Of a stretch of 64,000 bases of DNA, positions 52,791 to 59,794 are shown piece by piece (positions within the stretch are counted from its first letter, which is position 1; every line of letters starts with the position of its first letter). A program made the position numbers and the translations under genes. The stretch covers positions 62,001-126,000 of the forward strand of contig DIYJ01000007.1 of NCBI GenBank assembly GCA_002428995.1. The letters run 5' to 3'. Under the pieces are notes generated by a model. It was given only the letters and a program-made list of their open reading frames with translations, was not told where the DNA came from and did no database searches. This DNA is from Flavobacteriales bacterium UBA6057. Its GTDB lineage: Bacteria; Bacteroidota; Bacteroidia; Flavobacteriales_G; Salibacteraceae.

Positions 52791-53401
52791 GAGCCGCAGC
52801 ACAGGTTTTATCCTTTGTTTTTCATCCCATTTTCCTGCCAACTGCGGGATTGCTGGTGGTGTTCAGCCTGAATACCTACATCGCGCATACCACCCCGATT
52901 TCCAAGCAGCTCTTCATTCTTGCCTGGATTTTCATCAATACCGCTATCATTCCACTGCTGTTCACCATGTTCCTCCGTTGGAAAAATGTGGTGTCTTCCA
53001 TTCAGCTCCACAGCCGCAAGGATCGCATCATTCCGTTCACCTTTGCCACGTTTTTCTACCTCACGAATTACTGGCTGATGCGTGATGTGCCGTTGCCAGA
53101 TGTCATGTATTCGCTCTTTCTTGGTAGCACGCTGGCCGTAGCGCTGGCGCTGTTCTTTACGCTCTTTACCAAGATCAGTATTCACATGATCGGCATGGGT
53201 GGAATTGTCGCTTCAATGTATGGAGTAGCTCAGTTGTTTGAGCTGCCGATTATTGGTCTGGTGATGCTCGCCATGATCGCGAGCGGATTGGTAGGAAGTG
53301 CGCGCTACATCCTCGATTCGCACACTCCAAGGCAAATCTATCTCGGCTGGATCACCGGTTTCGCCTCGGTCTATATCGTGTTGATCAACGGCTGGGGCTA
53401 A
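52787..53401 (+). CDS. PAP2-like membrane protein
   Basis: 204 residues with about six TM segments. The C-terminal SARYILDSHTPRQIYLGWITG recalls the last motif of PAP2 phosphatases (Arg...His...GW.G), but the PSGH motif is not visible, so activity is doubtful. The ATG overlaps the rpoN stop by 4 nt (ATGA). The position after asnS-rpoN suggests a conserved operon. Likely an inner-membrane lipid-related protein; the function is unknown. Confidence 0.7.
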   Translation: MRAAAQVLSFVFHPIFLPTAGLLVVFSLNTYIAHTTPISKQLFILAWIFINTAIIPLLFTMFLRWKNVVSSIQLHSRKDRIIPFTFATFFYLTNYWLMRDVPLPDVMYSLFLGSTLAVALALFFTLFTKISIHMIGMGGIVASMYGVAQLFELPIIGLVMLAMIASGLVGSARYILDSHTPRQIYLGWITGFASVYIVLINGWG

Positions 53402-53404
53402 GGC

Positions 53405-53809
53405 CTATTCCACGTCTTTGTAACCCTGAACCTGCATTCCCCATTTCTTTGGGTGAATGTCACTGCGCGTGAATAAGATCTGACGCGTATCCTGATGAAC
53501 ATGCATAAACATGCTGTCCTCCATTTCTAAGCTGTACTTGGTGCCAAACTCGCCCATCTCGCTTTTCATTTCGCGCACCAGCTTGTTCTTGAATTGCTTT
53601 TTGATGTCCTTGTCATCCGACTGAATGGTGATCGTCATTTCCTCGTAGTTCACGATGATTACCAGTGGCTCGGTCATGTTGAGCTGTTTGCTCTCGCCCC
53701 AGGCGTTCAGCATCACCTTGCTTCCCTCGAAGCCCATCACCATCCCTTTGTCCTGAGCAGTTGCTCCAAGCGCCACAACAAGCGCTACTACAGCGAGGAT
53801 TGTTTTCAT
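53405..53809 (-). CDS. Hypothetical small secreted protein
   Basis: 134 residues from the ATG at 53809. A signal peptide (ILAVVALVVALGATAQ) is followed by a short domain of strands with GMVMGFEGSKVMLNAWGES, then a Lys-rich helix, and ends KKWGMQVQGYKDVE. Many Met. No known domain. It lies 23 nt after the photolyase gene on the same strand and converges on the PAP2-like gene, with only 3 nt between the stops. Confidence 0.65.
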   Translation of the reverse strand: MKTILAVVALVVALGATAQDKGMVMGFEGSKVMLNAWGESKQLNMTEPLVIIVNYEEMTITIQSDDKDIKKQFKNKLVREMKSEMGEFGTKYSLEMEDSMFMHVHQDTRQILFTRSDIHPKKWGMQVQGYKDVE

Positions 53810-53832
53810 AATCTGCAACTCGTTTCTAAGCC

Positions 53833-55368
53833 TCAAATGTACTCAATGTCAGAAAGATACTTTTCGGCTTGGTTGAGGTAGTCTTCGCGCTTTTGGACGT
53901 CCATCTTGTCCCACGTGCGATACATCATCCCAATGTGTGGGTTCCGCTCCAGTTTTGCTCTGTTGCGGTTGTAGAAATGCCAGTAGAGCGAATTGAAGGG
54001 GCAGGCCTTCTCGCCTGTTTTCTCGGTTCTCGAGTAGTGACAGTGGCCGCAGTAGTTGCCCATCTTGTGGATGTAATTGGCGCTGGACGTGTAAGGCTTG
54101 GTACCTACGATGCCGCCATCCGCAAACTGGCTCATGCCGCGTGTGTTCGTGATCTCTACCCATTCTATGGCATCAATGTAAATCCCCAGGTACCACGCAT
54201 CGACCTCATCCGGGTCGATCCCTGCCAGCAGTGCGAAGTTCCCGGTAACCATCAGCCGCTGGATGTGGTGTGCGTAGGCATTGTCCAGCGAGTTGTTGAT
54301 AGACCGCTTCATGCAGTTCATCTTCGTTTCTCCCGTCCAAAACCAGGAAGGAAGTTTGCGGTCATGTTCGAAGAAGTTCATTTCTCCAAACTCTGGCATC
54401 TTCCACCAATAGATACCACGCATGTATTCGCGCCAACCCAGAATCTGGCGAACAAAGCCTTCTACTTGTGAAATACTGATCTCAGAATCATGGGCTCTCC
54501 AATGCTCAATAACTGCATCAATTACTTCCCTTGGTGAAAGCATTTTGCTGTTCATGGAGAAGGAAAGTCTCGAATGGTAGAGGCTCCATTCTTCCTGATC
54601 CATGGCATCCTGGTAGTCTCCAAATTGAGCCAAGCAGTGCTCCACGAAAAACTGCAACATCCCCTGACCTTCTTTCCTGGTCAGCGGCCAGGTAAAGTTC
54701 TGCGCATCAACGTTTCCAATGCTTTGCACTCCTGCCGCCTCGATCTCGGTGAGCAAAGCCGATAGGTCATGTTGAAAGAGTTTGGGTGCAACCACGGTGT
54801 GGCCTTTGGGTAGTTTCTTTCGGTTCTCTGCATCGTAGTTCCAGCGGCCCGTTTCCGGTTCACTACCGGTCATGAGAATGCCGTGTTTCTTGCGCATTTT
54901 CCGATAGAAGCTCTCCATCAGAATCATCTTCTTTCCCTCAAATTGCTCCTTCAGCTCATCCCGGTGTGTAAAGAAGTGCTCTGTATCCGCTGCCTGCGTT
55001 TCGATGCTCAGCTTTTCGCAAAGCTCCTGAAGTTGCCTGTCTAACCGCCATTCATCTGGAAGCTGATATTCAAAGCGCTCGAAACCGCTCTCATCGATCA
55101 ACCTCTCGAGGTTTTGAGTGATCGATTGTTCGTTTTGGGGATCTGAGATTTTCAGGTAAACCGTTTGATGGCCTACCGCTGTGAGCGCCTCGTTGAAATT
55201 GCGCATCGATTGGAAAAAGCCGAGGATCTTCTGGATGTGATGCCTCACGTAGTCGGTTTCCGATCGTGTTTCCATCATGACATAGGTGACGGCTTCATCT
55301 TTTTTTCGGAACCACGAGTGTTGAACGTTTAGTTGATCACCAAGGATCAGTCGCAAGGTTTTCGGCAT
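53833..55368 (-). CDS. FeS-containing prokaryotic (6-4) photolyase / CryB-type
   Basis: 511 residues from the ATG at 55368 (the frame extends 3 codons further to a TTG). It begins RLILGDQLNVQHSWF, the start of the photolyase-related COG3046 family. The C-terminal half carries the [4Fe-4S] cysteines: one in TKMNCMKRS and three in YCGHCHYSRTEKTGEKACPF, with CxxC-x12-C spacing as in PhrB. FAD-binding residues around RGIYWWKMPEFG and NNSLDNAYAHHIQRLMVTGN are also conserved. The enzyme repairs UV (6-4) lesions with blue light. It is divergent from the toxin-antitoxin pair. Confidence 0.92.
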   Translation of the reverse strand: MPKTLRLILGDQLNVQHSWFRKKDEAVTYVMMETRSETDYVRHHIQKILGFFQSMRNFNEALTAVGHQTVYLKISDPQNEQSITQNLERLIDESGFERFEYQLPDEWRLDRQLQELCEKLSIETQAADTEHFFTHRDELKEQFEGKKMILMESFYRKMRKKHGILMTGSEPETGRWNYDAENRKKLPKGHTVVAPKLFQHDLSALLTEIEAAGVQSIGNVDAQNFTWPLTRKEGQGMLQFFVEHCLAQFGDYQDAMDQEEWSLYHSRLSFSMNSKMLSPREVIDAVIEHWRAHDSEISISQVEGFVRQILGWREYMRGIYWWKMPEFGEMNFFEHDRKLPSWFWTGETKMNCMKRSINNSLDNAYAHHIQRLMVTGNFALLAGIDPDEVDAWYLGIYIDAIEWVEITNTRGMSQFADGGIVGTKPYTSSANYIHKMGNYCGHCHYSRTEKTGEKACPFNSLYWHFYNRNRAKLERNPHIGMMYRTWDKMDVQKREDYLNQAEKYLSDIEYI

Positions 55369-55440
55369 GGGTTTCAAACAGCTTGGGTTCAGGGATTGTT
55401 TGCCCCTTTGGTTTCAGATCAACACCGCTTGGCAATTGCC

Positions 55441-55448
55441 TATCTTTG
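55441..55448 (+). promoter_or_regulatory. Likely -7 box of the antitoxin gene
   Basis: TATCTTTG matches TAnnTTTG and ends 5 nt before the ATG at 55454, so transcription would begin at or next to the start codon. No TTG at -33. Confidence 0.5.
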
Positions 55449-55453
55449 ATGGA

Positions 55454-55681
55454 ATGAGCCTTGAAACAAAAAAGCTTAGCCTTATTGCTCAGTTGATGCA
55501 GGTCCGCGAAGAAATCACGCTCGATAGAATTGCACAGTTGCTCCATCAGTCTGAGACAAAGTCCAATGTTGATTCTGATCGGGACTTGAGCCAGCGTCTT
55601 GATAATGCTGCTCAACAGGTGGAAGATGGCGAAGTGATTTCTCATGATCAGGTGCGCCAGAAGTATGAGCGATGGCTCTAG
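55454..55681 (+). CDS. Antitoxin of a ParE/RelE-type module
   Basis: 75 residues. A helical N-terminus (LIAQLMQVREEITLDRIAQL) is followed by a charged linker and ISHDQVRQKYERWL, a C-terminal toxin-binding helix seen in many Bacteroidota ParD-like antitoxins. There is no ribbon-helix-helix I can be sure of. It overlaps the toxin gene by 10 nt, the usual order of antitoxin first. It has a -7 box next to the ATG and is divergent from the photolyase. By analogy it neutralises the toxin and may repress the pair. Confidence 0.75.
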   Translation: MSLETKKLSLIAQLMQVREEITLDRIAQLLHQSETKSNVDSDRDLSQRLDNAAQQVEDGEVISHDQVRQKYERWL

Positions 55682-55965
55682 AGGTCTATTGGACTCAGGA
55701 AGCGCTCGATTTGCTCGATGAAATCATAGACTATCTTCAGAATCATTGGACTGATCGTGAGATAAGCGCCTTTTTTCAGAGGCTGGAAAAAGCAATCGAA
55801 GAACTGCGGAACTCACCGAGTCGCTACAAGAGATCAGCCAGGAAGCCAGGTGCGTATGAGTATCAACTGGCTCCACAAGCCACACTTTTCTACAGCTTTG
55901 ATGACAAGCGCTTGAATGTTCTGCTCATCTGGCCGAACAAGAAGAATCCCGAAAACTTAAGATAG
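55672..55965 (+). CDS. ParE/RelE-family toxin
   Basis: 97 residues. MALEVYWTQEALDLLDEIIDYL, a helical middle with Arg/Lys (residues 40-60), then YEYQLAPQATLFYSFDDKRLNVLLIWPNKKNP, the usual ParE/RelE strands. Members either block gyrase (ParE) or cut mRNA (RelE); the sequence does not settle which. Starts inside the antitoxin gene with a 10-nt overlap. Confidence 0.85.
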   Translation: MALEVYWTQEALDLLDEIIDYLQNHWTDREISAFFQRLEKAIEELRNSPSRYKRSARKPGAYEYQLAPQATLFYSFDDKRLNVLLIWPNKKNPENLR

Positions 55966-56067
55966 CGGTTCAAATTACTGTTTGAAGCTGCTCGGAGTTC
56001 GCTGCTAGTCTCATTCGGTGAATTCCAAGTGTGTAAACCACTCTGTCAGCGCTTATATTTGAGACAC

Positions 56068-57285
56068 ATGGATTTTAACCCAGTCATTCTAGCGATACCC
56101 ATGTACTTCACTCTGATGGCAGTGGAGTTGGTTTACGAAGCCATCACCAAGCGCAAAACCTATCGGTTAAATGATTCCATCACGAACATCAACACCGGGG
56201 TCTTGCAACAGCTCATCAACACCTTTACCGCGTTATTCAAGATTGCGCTTTACACGCTGATCTACGAACATGCAGCTCTTTTTCACTGGCAGGAAGGTTG
56301 GCTGGCCTTCACAGTGGCGATGATCCTCTGGGACTTCTGTTACTACTGGAGCCATCGCATGGCGCATGAAGTCAGCCTCTTCTGGGGCGGACATGTAGTG
56401 CACCATCAAAGCGAAGAGTACAACCTGAGTGTTGCTCTACGCCAAACATCCACAGGTTTCTTTTGGGGATTTCCGTTTTACGTTCCCATGGCTATTCTGG
56501 GAGTCGATCCGGTCTATTATGCACTGGCCGGAGGGTTCAACTTGCTCTACCAGTTCTGGATTCATACGGAGCACATTGGCCGATTGCCGAAGTGGTTCGA
56601 AGCGGTGTTCAACACGCCTTCACATCATCGCGTGCATCATGGACGTGACCCCAAATACCTTGATAAAAACTATGCGGGCATCCTCATCATCTGGGATCGG
56701 CTGTTCGGCACTTTCAAGCGGGAAGAAGAAACGCCTCATTATGGAACCACAAAACCGCTGAAAAGCTGGAATCCGGTGTATGCCAATGTTGCGCACTACG
56801 TGGACTTGTTTAAGATCGTCAAAGAGGTGAGAACCGTTAAAGACGGTTGGAACGTCCTGTTCAAACCTCCGGGTTGGCAACCAGAATACCTGGGAGGCTT
56901 TCAAACTCCTTCAGAAGTTGGTGACGATTATGTGAAGTACAATCAGGGTAGCACCGGAGTTACGGCCTACCTCTTTGCTCAGTTTCTGATTTTCCTCGGG
57001 CTCAACGCGTTTTACTTCTTCACGCAGGTGAACTATCCCATGGAGGTGAAGGTGGCTTTTGCGTGCTGGATTATCTTTTCAACGCTCCTCTTTGGTTTTC
57101 TGTTTGAGCGAAGAAGCCGCTGGGTGAAAGCACTGGAGTTTGTGCGGTTGGCGAGTCTTCCGGCAGGGTTATACCTGATGAGTGTTCTGGGCATTGCACC
57201 CCTGTGGATGTTCATAGCTGGAAGTGCTGTAGCACTCTTAAGCATGGGGTGGTTTGTGTATGTCTTAACCTCTTCCAGGCCTTGA
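56068..57285 (+). CDS. Sterol desaturase / fatty-acid hydroxylase family enzyme
   Basis: 405 residues from the ATG at 56068. The di-iron histidine motifs are HRMAH (96-100), HVVHH (109-113), HTEHIG and HHRVHHG further on. Eight or more TM segments; after the hydroxylase domain a 150-residue membrane extension follows. This is closest in layout to alkylglycerol monooxygenase-like members. It is an inner-membrane oxygenase acting on a lipid; the substrate is unknown. The DUF429 frame starts inside its stop codon (TTGA), so the two are probably coupled. Confidence 0.88.
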   Translation: MDFNPVILAIPMYFTLMAVELVYEAITKRKTYRLNDSITNINTGVLQQLINTFTALFKIALYTLIYEHAALFHWQEGWLAFTVAMILWDFCYYWSHRMAHEVSLFWGGHVVHHQSEEYNLSVALRQTSTGFFWGFPFYVPMAILGVDPVYYALAGGFNLLYQFWIHTEHIGRLPKWFEAVFNTPSHHRVHHGRDPKYLDKNYAGILIIWDRLFGTFKREEETPHYGTTKPLKSWNPVYANVAHYVDLFKIVKEVRTVKDGWNVLFKPPGWQPEYLGGFQTPSEVGDDYVKYNQGSTGVTAYLFAQFLIFLGLNAFYFFTQVNYPMEVKVAFACWIIFSTLLFGFLFERRSRWVKALEFVRLASLPAGLYLMSVLGIAPLWMFIAGSAVALLSMGWFVYVLTSSRP

Positions 57286-57854
57286 TTCTTGGGATCGATT
57301 ACGGTTCGAAGCTGGCCGGAACCACTGCGGCTTGCTGGCAGGATCACCAAGCACTGCACTTGACGCAAAGCGCCAAGAAACAGGATGCCGATCAGTGGTT
57401 GGAGGCGCTCATCCAAAAGCTGAACCCGGATCGGGTGTTCATCGATGCCCCACTGTCATTGCCCAAGGTGTTCACTCATCCTTCAGAAAGTAGCGACTAC
57501 TTCTATCGCGCTGCGGATCGGCAATTGGGTGCGATGTCGCCTATGTTTCTAGGCGGCCTCACCGCACGGGCCATGCGCCTTGTGCATACATGTTCATCCC
57601 GCACCTTTTTCGAAACCTACCCAAAAGCCGTGCTGACCGAGTTGGGAATGATGGAAGCTGGTTATAAGAAGGAAGCGGACCTCATCGCGAAGCTGTCGCT
57701 ACGCGTATCCAAAGTCTCAGGAATGAGCCTGGCAGCAGTACCGGGAAACTGGCATCAGTTTGACGCCCTACTAGCGTGGACAGCAGGCTGGCGCTACGAT
57801 CAAGGCAAGGCAAAATCGTACGGAGAAGCAGGAGAAGGCTTGATTTGGGTGTAG
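57282..57854 (+). CDS. DUF429 protein (predicted RNase H-like nuclease)
   Basis: 190 residues. LILGIDYGSK at the start and FIDAPLSLP at about 50 are the two Asp-bearing strands of the RNase H-like fold; ETYPKA and HQFDALLAW complete the usual DUF429 motifs. No ATG lies at a suitable place; a TTG at 57282-57284, overlapping the TGA of the previous gene, gives the normal N-terminus. An ATG at 57204 would add 26 residues and a long overlap. Function unproven. Confidence 0.8.
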   Translation: MILGIDYGSKLAGTTAACWQDHQALHLTQSAKKQDADQWLEALIQKLNPDRVFIDAPLSLPKVFTHPSESSDYFYRAADRQLGAMSPMFLGGLTARAMRLVHTCSSRTFFETYPKAVLTELGMMEAGYKKEADLIAKLSLRVSKVSGMSLAAVPGNWHQFDALLAWTAGWRYDQGKAKSYGEAGEGLIWV

Positions 57855-57905
57855 GAGGTGAAAGATCAAGGATCAAGGATGAAAGATCAAATCCGCTCCC
57901 ATCAT

Positions 57906-58625
57906 CTAATCATCTGATTGCCTGATCACCGAATGATTCCGGTTTCGTTCAAAAATGAAGACTGCCAACAGCATGTATCCCAGCAGATAAATGGAGTCTT
58001 CGAAGGGAATGGTGAAGATCCTTAGTCCCATGTTTTCCAGGTTGTTGTAGATCACGATGGGTTCTTCAGTGAAGCTCCCCGTCAGCCAGCCGTTCATGGT
58101 GAGGAAGGGAATGAGGCAAACGAAATAGGCGAGGTACATTCGGCCCAGCCATGGAGATTTCCACACAAACATTTGCAGTGAGATGAGGGTGGCAGTGAAG
58201 AAGAAACACACACTGGTGTAGAGTCTGGGATAGAAATAGACTCCAAGGAACATGGTCACCAAAAGGAAAAACCAGTTCAATCCCCATCGGTAGGGGCCGA
58301 GTATGTCCTTCTTGATGAAATAGTTGAGCACCTCGTACACAAAGAGGCAGGCAAAAGGCACCGTGATGAAAAATCCATACTCTTCGATCGGAAGCGAGCC
58401 GATGTAAAGCCCCGTGAGGTAGCGTTCGTTGAAGCGCCAGACGCCCAGTTTGGTAAACAACTCATCCCAGGCCAGGAACACTCCTCCGGCAATGGCCAGC
58501 GCGGTGAAGATGCCCCGCCAGTTTCCCAAAAAGCGCAGACGCCTTTCATAGCTCTGGGCCAGGGCGTAGGCAATCGACAAGATGTTGATGGCCAGATAGT
58601 GGTATTGATCAGGGATGAAGTCCAA
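57906..58625 (-). CDS. crtY: Membrane-type lycopene beta-cyclase (fused CrtYcd family)
   Basis: 239 residues in seven or so TM segments. Two half-molecules: PIEEYGFFITVPFACLFVYE (about 87-106) and IPFEDSIYLLGYMLLAVFIF near the C-terminus carry the conserved P-x-E-[ED] motif. The layout is the fused form of CrtYc and CrtYd, as in archaea and Salinibacter; it makes beta-ionone ends from lycopene. I take a TTG start (58625): there is no ATG before TM1, and AGAAGGAAAT lies just upstream. It follows crtZ by 5 nt, so translation is probably coupled. Confidence 0.85.
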   Translation of the reverse strand: MDFIPDQYHYLAINILSIAYALAQSYERRLRFLGNWRGIFTALAIAGGVFLAWDELFTKLGVWRFNERYLTGLYIGSLPIEEYGFFITVPFACLFVYEVLNYFIKKDILGPYRWGLNWFFLLVTMFLGVYFYPRLYTSVCFFFTATLISLQMFVWKSPWLGRMYLAYFVCLIPFLTMNGWLTGSFTEEPIVIYNNLENMGLRIFTIPFEDSIYLLGYMLLAVFIFERNRNHSVIRQSDD

Positions 58626-58630
58626 GGGAA

Positions 58631-59089
58631 TTATTTCCTTCTGTTGGCGGCCTCGCGGAAGTATTTCAATGGGACCAAAAGCATCCCGAAGCACTCACCG
58701 TCTTGCGGATCGAGGTGCTTGTGATGCACCTTATGTGCTTTGCGGATCGCCCGGAAGTAGACATTGTCGGTTCGTTTGAACCAAGGCAGGCGCTGGTGGA
58801 TGAACACATCATGAACCAGGAAATAGGCAATGCCGTAGAGAGCGATTCCTAATCCAACAAAGAGCTTCCAGTCGTTTCCGTGCATCATGCCAAACATGGT
58901 GAATAACCAGCTTGGAATGGCAAACACGAGGAAGAAGACATCGTTTTTTTCGAAAAATCCCGGTTCGTGGCGATGATGGTCACGGTGGAAGTACCATCCA
59001 AGTCCATGCATCACGTACTTATGCGTAGCCCACGCCATGAATTCCATGACCAGAAAGGTGGCGATCGTAATGAGAACATTCAGCAACAT
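58631..59089 (-). CDS. crtZ: Beta-carotene 3-hydroxylase
   Basis: 152 residues from the ATG at 59089. Di-iron histidine boxes: HKYVMH (23-28), HRDHH (35-39), HDVFIH (93-98), HKVHH (119-123). It adds the 3-hydroxyl to the beta-ring. An upstream TTG (59125) would add 12 residues, but it lies inside a promoter element (59122-59129), so the ATG is the better start. Four TM segments. It is between cruF and crtY. Confidence 0.93.
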   Translation of the reverse strand: MLLNVLITIATFLVMEFMAWATHKYVMHGLGWYFHRDHHRHEPGFFEKNDVFFLVFAIPSWLFTMFGMMHGNDWKLFVGLGIALYGIAYFLVHDVFIHQRLPWFKRTDNVYFRAIRKAHKVHHKHLDPQDGECFGMLLVPLKYFREAANRRK

Positions 59090-59121
59090 TCGTGGTGTTG
59101 TAAGCTCTTGAACAAGGTTGC

Positions 59122-59151
59122 GCAAAGTAAGTTTATCCGCATTGGCGACAA
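59122..59151 (-). promoter_or_regulatory. Internal promoter for crtZ-crtY
   Basis: On the minus strand TTG (59151-59149), 19 nt, TACTTTGC (59129-59122). It begins just after the cruF stop and would give a leader of about 28 nt before the crtZ ATG. So crtZ-crtY can be made without crtD-cruF. Confidence 0.65.
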
Positions 59152-59164
59152 TTCCAATTCTCCG

Positions 59165-59794
59165 TTATCCTGCAATTGATAAAGTAGCGAAGAAGCCCCA
59201 TTCGGTAATGAATACTGCGATTCCAAAGGAGCGGTTGAGCGGAATGCGCGAAAACTGCCATACGAGAGAAAGCAGGAAGGCAATGCCAAACCAGCCGAGG
59301 TAGTTGGCCAGCGGAGGATGCACCTCTGCCCAGGTCCAGAAATCGTAGCGAATGGCTACGGGCTCAATGAAATAATCCAGCAAAACCATGAGTGTGGCGG
59401 ATGTCAGGGCACGCACTATCGGAGTCAATCCCACTCTCGAACCGATGGAGTTGGCTCCGTACAATAGGATCAGCCAATTCACACCGATCATCAACGGTGT
59501 GTTCCAAAGCTTCAGGCCGAGTACCGGGCCATAGCTGTATTCTCCGAAGGGAAACCCTGTGTTTACTCCCAACACTTCCGCCAGGAAACCGAGGATGAAG
59601 GTGACAACAAATACCCACCAATATTTCCATTCTTTATGATTGATGAACACCAGCACAAGGGTGAGCAACAGGTTCATCGGTGTTAATCTGAGGAAGCTGG
59701 AAGGATCGCCCAGCAGGGTTCCTCCAATGCCGATCGCATGGAAAAGCACCAGGACGAAAAGGGAAATATTGAAGCGGTTGATCTTTGGGCTCAT
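59165..59794 (-). CDS. cruF: Carotenoid 1',2'-hydratase (CruF family)
   Basis: 209 residues, about seven TM segments. NTGFPFGEYSYGP and LLDYFIEPVAIRYDFWTW are the conserved DUF422/CruF motifs. The enzyme adds water to the psi end of a carotene, giving a 1'-hydroxyl, in the path to myxol and saproxanthin. Its ATG overlaps the crtD stop by 4 nt. The pairing with crtD on the same transcript fits, as the desaturase acts on the hydroxylated end. Confidence 0.9.
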   Translation of the reverse strand: MSPKINRFNISLFVLVLFHAIGIGGTLLGDPSSFLRLTPMNLLLTLVLVFINHKEWKYWWVFVVTFILGFLAEVLGVNTGFPFGEYSYGPVLGLKLWNTPLMIGVNWLILLYGANSIGSRVGLTPIVRALTSATLMVLLDYFIEPVAIRYDFWTWAEVHPPLANYLGWFGIAFLLSLVWQFSRIPLNRSFGIAVFITEWGFFATLSIAG

